DNA from: Phreatobacter sp.
GTDB lineage: Bacteria; Pseudomonadota; Alphaproteobacteria; Rhizobiales; Phreatobacteraceae
Direction: 5' to 3'
NCBI RefSeq assembly: GCF_030691135.1
Contig: NZ_JAUYFA010000097.1
Location: 1 to 35,921, forward strand
DNA: 35,921 nucleotides
Shown here in pieces: positions 8,666-17,236 of the stretch (its first letter is position 1; every line of letters begins with the position of its first letter). Both the position numbers and the translations under genes were made by a program. A model generated the notes under the pieces. That model had not been told where the DNA came from. It did no database searches and was given only the letters and a program-made list of their open reading frames with translations.

Positions 8666-9652
8666 TCAGCCCTGCACCCAGCCGCGCTCGCGGTAGTAGC
8701 GCAGCGCGCCGGGATGGACCGGCACCGGACGGTTGGCGACCGCGGTCTCGCAGCGATAGTCCTTCAGCGAGCCGTGGATGCGCGGCAGTTCGGGAATGCT
8801 CTCGCAGATCGCCTTGGTGATCTTGTAGACGATCTCCTCGGAGACATCGGACGAGGTGACGAGCGTCGTCGCCATGACCAGCGTCTTGACCTCGCGGTTG
8901 CCGTGGAAGCGCGGATAGGTACCGGCCGGAATGACGCCCGAGCCCATGCCGTGCCGCTGCTTGAAGGCGTCCATCACGTCCTGGGGAATGTCGAGGATCT
9001 CGCCATCGCGGCCGGTGGCCATGTCGACGACGGCGGAGCCCGGTAGGCCGAGCGCGAAGAAGGCGTAGTCGAGCTGGCCGTCGCGATAGGCGCTGGCGAG
9101 GTCGCCATAGGCGGCGAGCTGGAAGCGCCAGCCGCGGGCGCGCAGGCTGTCATAGGTCTGGCCGTAGACGGCGAGCAGCCAGCGCAGGGCGATCTCGTCG
9201 GTGGCGCCGTTGTTGGCACCGCCGAAGCGGATGTTGCGGCCCTCCCGGAAGAGGGTGGCGATGTCCATGGTCTGGCCGGGCGCGCGAATGAAATGATAGG
9301 GCGTGTCGCCGAAGGACTGGCCGATCATGCGCAGCTTGTCGGCGGCCGGACGGCCCTGATAGGTGCCGGTACCGGTGGCGGCCATGCTGGCGAAAATATC
9401 GATGGACATGGCGAGCTGCGCCTGGCCCTGCTGAACGGCCACCGGATTGGCGGCGCCGCCGCCCGGGACGGCCTTGATCGTCAGGCCGGGAATCTTGTCC
9501 TCGAGGAGCTTCGCTGCTCCCGAGACGATCGTGTACCAGCCGCCGCCGATGGAACCGCCGCGCCACTCGACCGTCTGGGCCGCGGCCGGCGCCGTGGCGC
9601 CCGCAAACAGCCCGGCGGCCAGACCGGCCGCCATGATGAACCGCTTCAACAT
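8666..9652 (-). CDS. TAXI-family TRAP transporter solute-binding protein
   Basis: A 328-residue periplasmic binding protein. The signal peptide covers residues 1 to about 25 (MLKRFIMAAGLAAGLFAG, cleavage after APAAA). The mature part opens with VEWRGGSIGGGWYTIVSGAA, the glycine-rich start of the TAXI/TTT family, followed by AVPGGGAANPVAVQQGQAQL and GGANNGATDEIALRWLL. It captures an organic acid or amino acid and hands it to the fused permease downstream. I start at 9652, where the signal peptide begins; earlier codons in frame are rejected. First gene of a three-gene operon with its own promoter and operator upstream (9700-9739). The substrate cannot be read from sequence. Confidence 0.93.
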   Translation of the reverse strand: MLKRFIMAAGLAAGLFAGATAPAAAQTVEWRGGSIGGGWYTIVSGAAKLLEDKIPGLTIKAVPGGGAANPVAVQQGQAQLAMSIDIFASMAATGTGTYQGRPAADKLRMIGQSFGDTPYHFIRAPGQTMDIATLFREGRNIRFGGANNGATDEIALRWLLAVYGQTYDSLRARGWRFQLAAYGDLASAYRDGQLDYAFFALGLPGSAVVDMATGRDGEILDIPQDVMDAFKQRHGMGSGVIPAGTYPRFHGNREVKTLVMATTLVTSSDVSEEIVYKITKAICESIPELPRIHGSLKDYRCETAVANRPVPVHPGALRYYRERGWVQG

Positions 9653-9699
9653 CTCGCTCACACCTCTGGTTCGCGGGTCATGACGCCCGCCTGGGAGCG

Positions 9700-9739
9700 A
9701 CTGTAGCCCGGTGGTATTCCATGACAACGTCGAATTGTC
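9700..9739 (-). promoter_or_regulatory. Promoter with overlapping inverted-repeat operator for the TAXI-TRAP operon
   Basis: On the minus strand: -35 TTGTCA (9727-9722), 16-base spacer, -10 TACAGT (9705-9700). The -35 lies inside an inverted repeat GACAA-N7-TTGTC (9723-9739), within a longer imperfect palindrome out to about 9743. A GntR- or LysR-type repressor could bind here. No regulator gene is adjacent. Confidence 0.5.
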
Positions 9740-9788
9740 GCATGACAGGCTTCACTCCCGTCGGGGGGGTGACCGGCCCGATACTGGC

Positions 9789-11042
9789 TCAGAAGCGCGC
9801 CGGGCTGAACGGACCGATCGGCAGGCTCGCGGATGCCCCCGTGACGATCTCGGCGACGAGCCGCCCGGTGATCGGCCCGGTCGACAGGCCGATATGCCCG
9901 TGGCCGAAGGCGAAGACGACATGGGGATGGCGCGGCGCGCGCCCGATCACGGGCAGGCCGTCCGGGGTCGAGGGCCGCGCCCCATGCCAGGGCGCCGGCT
10001 CGACCGTGTCGCCCATCGCCAGCGTCTGCCGGGCATCGGTCTCGACGGCCTCGATCTGGGTCGTGTCGGGCGGTGCGTCGCGGCGGGCGAGTTCCACCCC
10101 GGAAAGCAGCCGGAGCCCGGCATTCATCGGCGAGACGACATAGCCGCCGCCTGTGTCGTGGATCGGTCGCGACAGCTTGTGGTCGCCGGCATCGGCGAAA
10201 TGGCGGTGGTAGCCGCGCTCGGCGGCGAGCGGCAGGCGGTAACCCATGGTCCGGGTGAGATCATGGGCGGCGGCGCCAGCGGCGATGACCACGGTCTTCG
10301 CCCGGATGGCGCCGCCGGTCTCCAGAACAACCCTGGCGCCGTCGCCGTCTTCCTCGACGGTGCGTGCACGCGCCGTGACGAGGGTCGCTCCGCGCTCGCG
10401 GGCGGCGGCCTCATAGGCCTGCACCAGCCCGCCGGGATCGCGCACCGATCCGGTCTCGGTGTGCCAGACAGCCCTGGCGTAGCGCCGTTTCAGAGCCGGC
10501 TCGAATTGCGGCAGTTCGGCGCCGTCGACGACCTCGAAGGCGACCTTGTGCTGGGCGAGCAACTCGCGCTCCAGGGCGCCGGCGGCGAAGGCCGCCTCGC
10601 TGCGGTAGAGCTTCACCCAGCCGCGCCGCATGATGAGATGCTGCGTGCCGATCTCGCCGGCGATGCGCCAGTGTTCGTCATAGGCGGCGGCGCAGAGCGG
10701 ATCGAGGGCGCTCGCCGCCTCCCGCCAGGAGGACTCGTTGCAGCGGCGGATGAAGGCGAGGAGCCAGGGTGCCACCGCCAGGAGCGAGCCATAGTCGACG
10801 CGGATGGCGACATCGCGGTTGAGGGCGTAGCGCGGCAGCTTCTTCAGCATGCCGGGGCCGGCCACCGGAAACAGCGAGCCGCGCGAGATGACGCCGGCAT
10901 TGCCATAGCTGGCGGTGTCGCGGATGCCGCCGGGATCGACCAGCGTCACGGTCAGGCCGCGGGCGAGGCAGGAGAGCGCCGTCGCCGTGCCGACCATGCC
11001 GCCGCCGACGATGGCGACGTCGGGACGCGCGGTCGTGGTCAT
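9789..11042 (-). CDS. FAD-dependent D-amino-acid dehydrogenase-like oxidoreductase (DadA family)
   Basis: A 417-residue DAO-fold flavoenzyme. The FAD-binding Rossmann motif is VAIVGGGMVGTATAL (residues 9-23), with the acid for ribose binding in VTLVD (32-36) and the DadA-type SYGNAGVIS following. The C-terminal FAD-contact block is WHGARPSTPDGLPVIG and FGHGHIGLSTGP. Members oxidatively deaminate D-amino acids or related imino acids (hydroxyproline, sarcosine-like) and pass electrons to the respiratory chain. It starts 26 bases after the M20 peptidase stop, with AGGGGGC as a probable ribosome-binding site, and so is the last gene of the peptide-uptake operon. The neighbourhood suggests a role in using amino acids released from an imported peptide; the exact substrate is not determined. 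Confidence 0.87.
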   Translation of the reverse strand: MTTTARPDVAIVGGGMVGTATALSCLARGLTVTLVDPGGIRDTASYGNAGVISRGSLFPVAGPGMLKKLPRYALNRDVAIRVDYGSLLAVAPWLLAFIRRCNESSWREAASALDPLCAAAYDEHWRIAGEIGTQHLIMRRGWVKLYRSEAAFAAGALERELLAQHKVAFEVVDGAELPQFEPALKRRYARAVWHTETGSVRDPGGLVQAYEAAARERGATLVTARARTVEEDGDGARVVLETGGAIRAKTVVIAAGAAAHDLTRTMGYRLPLAAERGYHRHFADAGDHKLSRPIHDTGGGYVVSPMNAGLRLLSGVELARRDAPPDTTQIEAVETDARQTLAMGDTVEPAPWHGARPSTPDGLPVIGRAPRHPHVVFAFGHGHIGLSTGPITGRLVAEIVTGASASLPIGPFSPARF

Positions 11043-11068
11043 CCCGGCCCCCTGCCCTGCCGCCGCGC

Positions 11069-12463
11069 TCACCGGGCGACCTTGGGATGGCCGCCCTCGC
11101 CGAGGTCCCAATAGAGGCCGGCCATGAGGCCGATGGCCTCGCGGATGAGGGCCGAGGGCACGTGCTCGTTGGGGGCGTGCTGCGAGCAGCCGGGATAGGA
11201 ATGCGGCACCCAGATGGTGGGCATGCCGATGATCTCGGCGAAGACGTCGTTGGGCAGCGATCCACCCGCATTGGGGATCACCGCCGGCTTCTTGCCGGTG
11301 GTCGCGGCGATGGAGGCCGCCGCCCATTTCACCCAGGGATGGTCGGGATCGGTGCGCGTCGCCTTGAAGGCGGCGTCACGGCCGGAGGAGACCTCGACGT
11401 CCGGGAAGCCGTGGCGGACGAGATGGCGCTTGATGGCCGGGATGAAGCCGTCGGGATCGGAGCCGACCACGGTGCGGATCTGGCAGGTGGCCCTGGCCGA
11501 TGGGGGCACGGCGTTCTGCGGATTGCCGATATCGCCGGCGCCGAAGGCCAGCACCTCGAAGGTGTTCCAGCCATAAACTTTCTCGGCGGCGGAGAAGCCC
11601 GGCTCGCCCCACCAGGCGTCGATCTGCGGGCCGCCGGGAATGCTCGCCGGCGCGATATCGGCGAGGGCGCGCTTGACCGAGTCGGGCATGTCCTTCGGCA
11701 GGAGTTCGTGGACCCGCACCTGCCCGGTCGGGCCGATGATGGTGGCGATGGCATGGGCGAGGCGGATGGCAGGGTTCGACAGCAGCCCGCCCCAGTTGCC
11801 GGAATGATGGCCACCCTCGCGGGCGTTGATCGCGAGGTCGATGCGATAGCCGCCGCGGGCACCGAGGCACAGGGTCGGACGCTCGGCGGTCATGCGGGGA
11901 CCGTCGGAGCCGATGAGGATGTCGGCGAGAAACAGCTCGCGGTTGTCGCGGGCGAGATCGTGCAGGCCGGCGGAGCCGACCTCCTCGCCCATCTCGATGA
12001 GGTAGCGGACGTTGAAGCCGAGCTTGCCGCGGGTCTTCAGCACGCAGCGCAGCGCCTCGATGTTGATGGCGTGCTGGCCCTTGTTGTCGACGACGCCGCG
12101 ACCGTACCAGGTATCGCCGGTGTCATCGAGGGTCCAGGGATCGCGGCCGTCCTTCCACTGGCCTTCGAGGCCGGCGATGACATCGCCATGGCCATAGCCG
12201 AGCACGGTGACGAGGGCAGGGTCCTCGATGCGTTCGGCAAGGAGGAAGGGGCCCTTGGCACTGGGGTGGGTGAGGATGCGGCAGGAAAAGCCCATCGATT
12301 CGAGCGAGGGCTGCATCTCTTCGGTGAGGTAGCGCGCGAGGTCCGGGGCGCGGGCCGGATTCTGGCTCTCGGTCGGAATGGCGATGCGGCGGGCGAAGAT
12401 CGCCTTCAGGCTGCCGTCGTCGAACATCTGGTGGGCGGCAGCAATGGCGGAGGCGCGGGTCAT
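11069..12463 (-). CDS. M20 family metallopeptidase (ArgE/DapE/dipeptidase type)
   Basis: A 464-residue cytoplasmic dizinc hydrolase. Metal and catalytic residues follow the family pattern: His92 (GYGHGD), Asp126 in GRGVVDNKGQ, the Glu160-Glu161 pair in EMGEEVGS (catalytic base and ligand), Asp187 in GSDGPR, and C-terminal His429 in CSQHAPNEH. The insert between about residues 205 and 330 is the dimerisation/lid domain (GGHHSGNWGG). Members cleave dipeptides, N-acyl or carbamoyl amino acids. Its position, downstream of peptide ABC permeases and upstream of a DadA-like enzyme, argues for hydrolysis of the imported peptide or acyl amino acid. GAAGAGA precedes the ATG at 12463. Confidence 0.9.
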   Translation of the reverse strand: MTRASAIAAAHQMFDDGSLKAIFARRIAIPTESQNPARAPDLARYLTEEMQPSLESMGFSCRILTHPSAKGPFLLAERIEDPALVTVLGYGHGDVIAGLEGQWKDGRDPWTLDDTGDTWYGRGVVDNKGQHAINIEALRCVLKTRGKLGFNVRYLIEMGEEVGSAGLHDLARDNRELFLADILIGSDGPRMTAERPTLCLGARGGYRIDLAINAREGGHHSGNWGGLLSNPAIRLAHAIATIIGPTGQVRVHELLPKDMPDSVKRALADIAPASIPGGPQIDAWWGEPGFSAAEKVYGWNTFEVLAFGAGDIGNPQNAVPPSARATCQIRTVVGSDPDGFIPAIKRHLVRHGFPDVEVSSGRDAAFKATRTDPDHPWVKWAAASIAATTGKKPAVIPNAGGSLPNDVFAEIIGMPTIWVPHSYPGCSQHAPNEHVPSALIREAIGLMAGLYWDLGEGGHPKVAR

Positions 12464-12522
12464 GTCAGTCTCTTCGCAGGAGGTACCGGCGGCAGATTAG
12501 CGCGGGTGGAGGCTTTGGCCAT

Positions 12523-12550
12523 GGCGCATGCGGACAGGGTGGCATGCGCC
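12523..12550 (-). promoter_or_regulatory. Intercistronic hairpin before the M20 peptidase gene
   Basis: Perfect 9-bp stem GGCGCATGC / GCATGCGCC with a 10-base loop in the 196-base space between dppC-like and M20 genes. No T-run is attached, so I read it as an mRNA-stabilising or attenuating element rather than a full terminator. The rest of 12464-12659 shows no gene. Confidence 0.5.
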
Positions 12551-12659
12551 GGCGGAACGGAGCCTCGCCGGCCGGCCATGGGATGTCCCCTATGCTCTCC
12601 CCGCCCGGGAAGAGAGGGAGACGAAAGAGGAACGGGACCAGAACCCGCCCCGCCGAGGT

Positions 12660-13556
12660 TCACGACCGGCTGTCGGGCGCGGTGACGTCGCGCAGCCCGT
12701 CGCCCATCATGTTGATGGAAAGGACAAGGAGCGCGAGGGCGGCGCCGGGGATGGCGATGAGCCAGAAGGAGAAGAACATGAAGTTCTTCGCCTCCGAGAT
12801 CATCAGGCCCCAGGAGGGCAGCGGCGGCTGCACCCCGAGGCCGAGGAAGGAGAGCGCCGCCTCGAGCAGGATGGCGCTCGCCGCCTCCACCGTGCCGACG
12901 ACGATGAGGTGCGGCATGACGTTGGGCAGCACCTCGCGCAGGATGATGCGCAACTGGCTGGCGCCGCTGGCCCGCGCCGCCTCGACGAAGTCGAGCGAGC
13001 GGACCTGCTGCGTCGCCGAGCGCATGACGACGGCGAAGCGGTCCCATTTGAGCAGGCCGAGCACGGCGATGACGATGAAGAGCGTGCCGCCGACCATGGC
13101 GACGACGGCGAGCGCCACCAGCACCACCGGCAGGGCGAGGCGCGTCGTGATGATGAAGGTGACAACGAGGTCGATGCGCCCGCCGAAATAGCCGGCGGCG
13201 AGGCCGAGCGCCGTGCCGATCGTGCCCGAGATCAGCATGACGGAGATGCCGATCAGCAGCGAGATCTGCGCGCCGTAGAGCGTCCGCGAGAGATAGTCGC
13301 GGCCGAGATTGTCGGTGCCGAAGGGATTCAGCCAGGAGCCGCGCTCGTACCAGACCGGCGGCACGAGACGGTTGTTGAGGTCCTGGGCATAGGGGTCATG
13401 CGGCGAGATGAAGGGCGCCAGCAGGGCGACCAGCACGATGACGGCGAAGATGATGCTGCCGATCATCAAGCCCTTGTGCCTGAGCACGCGCCGCTTGAAC
13501 CGCGAGGGCGGGACGACGGCGGCGGCGACGGGATTGGTCTGGACGATGTCGCTCAT
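12660..13556 (-). CDS. ABC transporter permease, DppC/OppC type
   Basis: A 298-residue inner-membrane permease of the peptide/nickel (PepT) family. A cytoplasmic N-terminus is followed by the first membrane segment (GSIIFAVIVLVALLAPF), the conserved block NPFGTDNLGRDYLSR (about residues 88-102) typical of DppC proteins, further hydrophobic segments, and the EAA loop VEAARASGASQLRII that docks the ATPase. It pairs with the DppB-like protein encoded one base upstream (stop TGA, one base, then ATG). No ATPase genes (dppD/dppF type) occur in this cluster, so the complex must borrow ATPases encoded elsewhere. Confidence 0.93.
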   Translation of the reverse strand: MSDIVQTNPVAAAVVPPSRFKRRVLRHKGLMIGSIIFAVIVLVALLAPFISPHDPYAQDLNNRLVPPVWYERGSWLNPFGTDNLGRDYLSRTLYGAQISLLIGISVMLISGTIGTALGLAAGYFGGRIDLVVTFIITTRLALPVVLVALAVVAMVGGTLFIVIAVLGLLKWDRFAVVMRSATQQVRSLDFVEAARASGASQLRIILREVLPNVMPHLIVVGTVEAASAILLEAALSFLGLGVQPPLPSWGLMISEAKNFMFFSFWLIAIPGAALALLVLSINMMGDGLRDVTAPDSRS

Positions 13557-13557
13557 G

Positions 13558-14475
13558 TCAGCCCACCCTGATCCTGGGATCGAGCCAGGCGTTGACGAGA
13601 TCGGCCAGCAGGGTCAGCAGGACATAGCCGACCGAGAGCAGCATCAGCACCGCCTGGATGACGGGGAAGTCCTTCTGCGAGATCGCCTGGTAGGCGAGGT
13701 AGCCGAGGCCGTCGAGGGCGAAGACCGTCTCGATGACGATGGAGCCGCCGAGCAGGAAGCCGAGCTGGACGGCGGTCAGCGCCACCACCGGCACGAGGGC
13801 GTTGCGCAGGCCGTGGCGCAGGATCACCGTCGAGGCCGGCAGGCCCTTGGCGCGGGCGGTGCGGATATAGTCGGCGCCGAGCACCTCGATCATGCCGGCG
13901 CGCACGAGCCGCATGAAGGGCGGCGTGACGTAATAGCCGAGCGCCACCGTCGGCATGACGAAATGCTCCCAGCTGTCGGCCCCGGAGACCGGCAGCCAGC
14001 CGAGGCCGATGGAGAAGACCATCACCAGGCAGAGCGCGAAGAAGAAATTGGGGAGCGCCTGGCCAGCCACCGCGATCCACAGGCAGAGACGGTCGATCCA
14101 GGAATTCTGCCAGACCGCCGCCATGACGCCGAGCGGGATGGACAGGGCGAGAGCGAAGCCGATCGACAGCACCGCGAGAATGAGCGTCGTCTGGATCTTG
14201 GTGACGATGAGGTCGAAGACCGGTGTGCGGAAATAGAGTGACTGGCCGAAATCGCCCTGCAGCGTCCGGCCGAGCCAGTCGAAATACTGGACGACGAGGG
14301 GGCGATCGAGGCCGTATTGCTCGCGGACCGCGTTGATGTCCTCGGCCCGTGCGCCTTCACCGGCGATGGCGATGGCGACGTCGCCGGACAGGCGCAGCAG
14401 CACGAAGGCCAGGGCCGAGACCGCCAAGGCGACGAGAGCGGCCAGTGCCAGCCGCTTGAGCGTGTAATTGAACAT
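13558..14475 (-). CDS. ABC transporter permease, DppB/OppB type
   Basis: A 305-residue inner-membrane permease. The N-terminal segment MFNYTLKRLALAALVALAV and the periplasmic block REQYGLDRPLVVQYFDWLG followed by GDFGQSLYF are hallmarks of DppB proteins. The EAA-like loop is RTARAKGLPASTVILRHGLR. It forms the translocation pore with the DppC-like partner immediately downstream and is fed by the binding protein encoded 67 bases upstream. Confidence 0.94.
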   Translation of the reverse strand: MFNYTLKRLALAALVALAVSALAFVLLRLSGDVAIAIAGEGARAEDINAVREQYGLDRPLVVQYFDWLGRTLQGDFGQSLYFRTPVFDLIVTKIQTTLILAVLSIGFALALSIPLGVMAAVWQNSWIDRLCLWIAVAGQALPNFFFALCLVMVFSIGLGWLPVSGADSWEHFVMPTVALGYYVTPPFMRLVRAGMIEVLGADYIRTARAKGLPASTVILRHGLRNALVPVVALTAVQLGFLLGGSIVIETVFALDGLGYLAYQAISQKDFPVIQAVLMLLSVGYVLLTLLADLVNAWLDPRIRVG

Positions 14476-14508
14476 TCAATCAGGCGCCTTGCGCTGCCGT
14501 GGCCGGCC

Positions 14509-14527
14509 GCGGTGCTTCATGCACCGC
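14509..14527 (-). promoter_or_regulatory. Short hairpin between binding-protein and permease genes
   Basis: Perfect 7-bp stem GCGGTGC / GCACCGC with a 5-base loop in the 67-base gap after the binding-protein stop. It may reduce read-through into the permeases. Small enough to be chance in GC-rich DNA. Confidence 0.3.
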
Positions 14528-14542
14528 AGCCGAACCATAGCA

Positions 14543-16075
14543 TCACTTCCAGCGCATCTCCCAGAAACGAGGCAGCTCGTCCGGATAGGCTTTGAACTCC
14601 AGATCCCTGGCCGCGGCGTAGAACGTCACGAGGTTGTAGAGCGGCACCGAATAGGCCTGTTCGGTGATGATCTTGTGGGCCTCGCGATAGGCGGCGATGC
14701 GCTGCTGCGGGTCGGTGACGGAATCGCCGCGCTCGAGCAGCTCGATCACCTTCGGATCGCGCGAGATGTCGTCGTCGAGGCCCTTGTAATAGACCGGCGT
14801 CGAGGCCGACACGTCGTTGATCGAGAACGAGCCCCAGGTCTGGTGGGCCATGCTCGCCCGGTGCGCGCGGATCTGCTCGCGCATGGCGGCATACTGGCCG
14901 AAACGCAGCGTGGCGCGAATGCCGATGGCCCGCAGGTAGTTGATCATGGCCTCGGACTGGTTGCGCTCGCGATAGGCGTGCAGCTCGAGCTCGAAGCCGT
15001 TGGGGAAGCCCGCCTCGGCGAGCAGCTCGCGGGCCTTGGCCGGATTGTAGTCATAGACCATGGCCTGCGAGGCGTCGCAGCCGAACTGGGTGGGGAAGCA
15101 GATCGCATTGATGACCTGCGAGCCCTCGCCGACGAGCTGGCGAGCCATCGTCTGGCGGTCGATGGAATGGGCGATGGCCCGGCGCACCCGGAGGTCGCGC
15201 AGCTGTGGCGCCGGCGACCGCTCGGTGGTCGCGAGGTTGAGGAAGACGATGCGCATGGTGCCGCCGGAGACGATCTGAAGCGTCGGCACGGCCCGCATCT
15301 GCTGGGCCTGGTCGGGGGCGATGTTCATGACGAAGTCGAGGCCGCCCGACAGCATCTCGGCGACCTGGGTCTGCCGGTCCGGGATGAAGCGGATGACGAT
15401 GCGCTCGATCTGCGGCTGCGGCTTCGGCCCGTCACGGAAATAGTCGGGATTGCGCTGCAGCGTGATGGAGCGGCCGATCTGGTGCTCGACGACGCGGTAG
15501 GGACCGGAGCCGACCGGCTTCTCGTTCATGCCCTTCGGGCCGGCCTGCTCGTAATAGGCGGCGGGGTGGATGACGATGGGGCCGGCGAGATATTCGATCG
15601 CCGCCGGGAAGGGACGCTTGGTGATGATGCGCACCTTGTGGGCGTCGATCTTCTCGACCCGGTCGATCCAGTTGACGTTGGACTGGGTGGTGGAGCGGTT
15701 GGCCGGGTTGGCCACGAAATTCAGCGTGTAGACCACGTCGTCGGCGCTGAACTCGACACCGTTGTGGAACTTGACGCCGCGGCGCAGGTCGAGCTCCAGC
15801 GTCTTGTCATCGACCCAGCGCCAGGCGGTGGCGAGCTGGCCCTTGTACTCGTTGGTCTTCGGGTCACGGTAGATCAGCGTGTCCCAGACCTGATGGGCGA
15901 TGATGACGCCGATACGGACATTGTTGAAATAGGGATCGACGTTCTCCGGCACCTGGTCATAGGCGAAGCGGATGGTGTTCTGCCGCTTCTGTGCCTCGGC
16001 CGGCGCCGCCAGCCCGGCGGCGAGCGCCACACCCAGAATCATCCCGAAGACACGCCGCGTGGACGAAAAAATCAT
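14543..16075 (-). CDS. ABC transporter peptide-type substrate-binding protein (SBP_bac_5)
   Basis: A 510-residue periplasmic binding protein of the DppA/OppA cluster. Residues 1 to about 28 are a signal peptide (RRVFGMILGVALAAGLAAP, cleavage near AEA/Q). The mature part has the family core blocks LELDLRRGVKFHNGVEFSAD (about 103-122), NEKPVGSGPYRVVE and VRRAIAHSIDRQTMARQLVG. It delivers peptides or similar solutes to the two permeases encoded next. GGGAGGGGACG directly before the ATG is a very strong ribosome-binding site, consistent with high expression of the first gene of the operon. Ligand not deducible. Confidence 0.94.
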   Translation of the reverse strand: MIFSSTRRVFGMILGVALAAGLAAPAEAQKRQNTIRFAYDQVPENVDPYFNNVRIGVIIAHQVWDTLIYRDPKTNEYKGQLATAWRWVDDKTLELDLRRGVKFHNGVEFSADDVVYTLNFVANPANRSTTQSNVNWIDRVEKIDAHKVRIITKRPFPAAIEYLAGPIVIHPAAYYEQAGPKGMNEKPVGSGPYRVVEHQIGRSITLQRNPDYFRDGPKPQPQIERIVIRFIPDRQTQVAEMLSGGLDFVMNIAPDQAQQMRAVPTLQIVSGGTMRIVFLNLATTERSPAPQLRDLRVRRAIAHSIDRQTMARQLVGEGSQVINAICFPTQFGCDASQAMVYDYNPAKARELLAEAGFPNGFELELHAYRERNQSEAMINYLRAIGIRATLRFGQYAAMREQIRAHRASMAHQTWGSFSINDVSASTPVYYKGLDDDISRDPKVIELLERGDSVTDPQQRIAAYREAHKIITEQAYSVPLYNLVTFYAAARDLEFKAYPDELPRFWEMRWK

Positions 16076-16108
16076 CGTCCCCTCCCTTCAAACCAAAAAA
16101 GATTTCCA

Positions 16109-16138
16109 ATGCTGGCTTGCGGCCTGCGGTCGAGTCAA
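16109..16138 (-). promoter_or_regulatory. Possible promoter of the peptide ABC operon
   Basis: Minus strand: TTGACT (16138-16133), 18-base spacer, CAGCAT (16114-16109), about 30 bases before the binding-protein start. An A/T run (TCTTTTTT on the minus strand, about 16096-16103) follows and could instead belong to the end of ispA transcription. Confidence 0.3.
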
Positions 16139-16165
16139 GGCGAACGGGAGGCGGGACGCGGCAGG

Positions 16166-17098
16166 TCAGGCCTGCCGGAAGGCGATGAAGCGCGCCGCCT
16201 CGACCAATGTCCCGGCCCCGTCGCCGAAGGGAGCGAGCCGCGTCGCCGCATCGGAAACCAGGCGTGTCAGTTCGTCACGCGCCCATCGCGGTCCGCGCAG
16301 CGATACGAGCGTGCCCTTGCCGCGGGCGGCATCCTTGCCGGTGGCCTTGCCGGCGAGGGCGGCGTCGCCCTCGTGGTCGATGAGGTCGTCGGCGATCTGG
16401 AAGGCCAGCCCGATGATCTCGCCATAGGCCGCCAGTGCCCGCCGCTCGGGCTCCGACGCCTTGCCGAGCACGGCGCCGGCGAGACAGGCGAAGCGGATCA
16501 GCGCGCCGGTCTTCATCGCCTGCAGCCGGCGGATCTCCGCCTCCGGCAGGTCGAGCGGCGCACCGTCGGCGAAACGCCCTTCGGCGGTGAGGTCGAGCAT
16601 CTGCCCGCCCACCATGCCGCCGAGACCGGAGGCGCGGGCGAGGAGCACCGTCAGTTCGGCCCGCACGGCGGGATCGGCGTGGGCGCGCGGGCCGGCCATG
16701 GTCTCGAAGGCGAGGGTCTGAAGGCCGTCGCCGACGAGGATGGCGGTCGCATCGTCATAGGCCTTGTGGACGGTCGGGCGGCCGCGTCTCAGGTCGTCGT
16801 CATCCATGGCCGGCAGGTCGTCATGGACCAGCGAGTAGCAGTGGATCAGTTCGAGGGCGGCAGCCGCCGGCACGGCGTCCGCGGCGGCAATGCCGAAGAG
16901 GGCGGCACTCTCGATGACGAGGAACGGTCGCAGCCGCTTGCCGCCGGCCAGCACGCCGTGGCGCATGCCCGCCATCAGGCGTGCCGGCCGCGCCGTCTCG
17001 CCGGGAAGCGCGGCCTCGCCGAGCAGGGATTCGAGTTCGGCCTCCACCAGCCGGGCCGCGGCGGCGAGACGCTGTTCAAGGACGGAGGCATCGGACAT
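16166..17098 (-). CDS. ispA: Polyprenyl synthetase, farnesyl (or geranylgeranyl) diphosphate synthase
   Basis: A 310-residue all-helical prenyltransferase that condenses isopentenyl diphosphate with allylic diphosphates. The first Asp-rich motif is DDLPAMDDDD (residues 93-102), preceded by CYSLVH as in bacterial IspA, the second is DDLID (237-241), and GGKRLRP (52-58) binds pyrophosphate. Length and motif spacing fit IspA-type farnesyl diphosphate synthase; a GGPP product (CrtE-like) cannot be excluded. The chosen ATG (17098) begins MSDASVLEQ; an ATG seven codons upstream is an alternative and neither has a clear ribosome-binding site. The usual neighbours xseB and dxs are absent here. Confidence 0.92.
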   Translation of the reverse strand: MSDASVLEQRLAAAARLVEAELESLLGEAALPGETARPARLMAGMRHGVLAGGKRLRPFLVIESAALFGIAAADAVPAAAALELIHCYSLVHDDLPAMDDDDLRRGRPTVHKAYDDATAILVGDGLQTLAFETMAGPRAHADPAVRAELTVLLARASGLGGMVGGQMLDLTAEGRFADGAPLDLPEAEIRRLQAMKTGALIRFACLAGAVLGKASEPERRALAAYGEIIGLAFQIADDLIDHEGDAALAGKATGKDAARGKGTLVSLRGPRWARDELTRLVSDAATRLAPFGDGAGTLVEAARFIAFRQA

Positions 17099-17179
17099 TG
17101 CGGAGAACCGGCCGGACATCGGAGCATTGCCTGCGCAGCGGTGGCGGAGGCGTTGCCCCGCGTCAAGGCCCGCTGCGAC

Positions 17180-17207
17180 TTGTCGATGCCGGGACATCGG
17201 CTAGAGT
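17180..17207 (+). promoter_or_regulatory. Possible promoter for the small exported protein gene
   Basis: TTGTCG (17180-17185), 16-base spacer, TAGAGT (17202-17207), 30 bases ahead of the ATG at 17237 in the divergent gap from ispA. A modest match to sigma70 consensus. Confidence 0.35.
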
Positions 17208-17236
17208 GGTACTTCCGACGCTGCCCCCGACGTTCC

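Noticed and set aside
14468-17236. Very long open plus-strand frame running into the four-cysteine protein gene
   Set aside because: It is antisense to the ABC binding protein and ispA, both certain; its composition is the mirror of those genes, and the real protein begins with the signal peptide at 17237.
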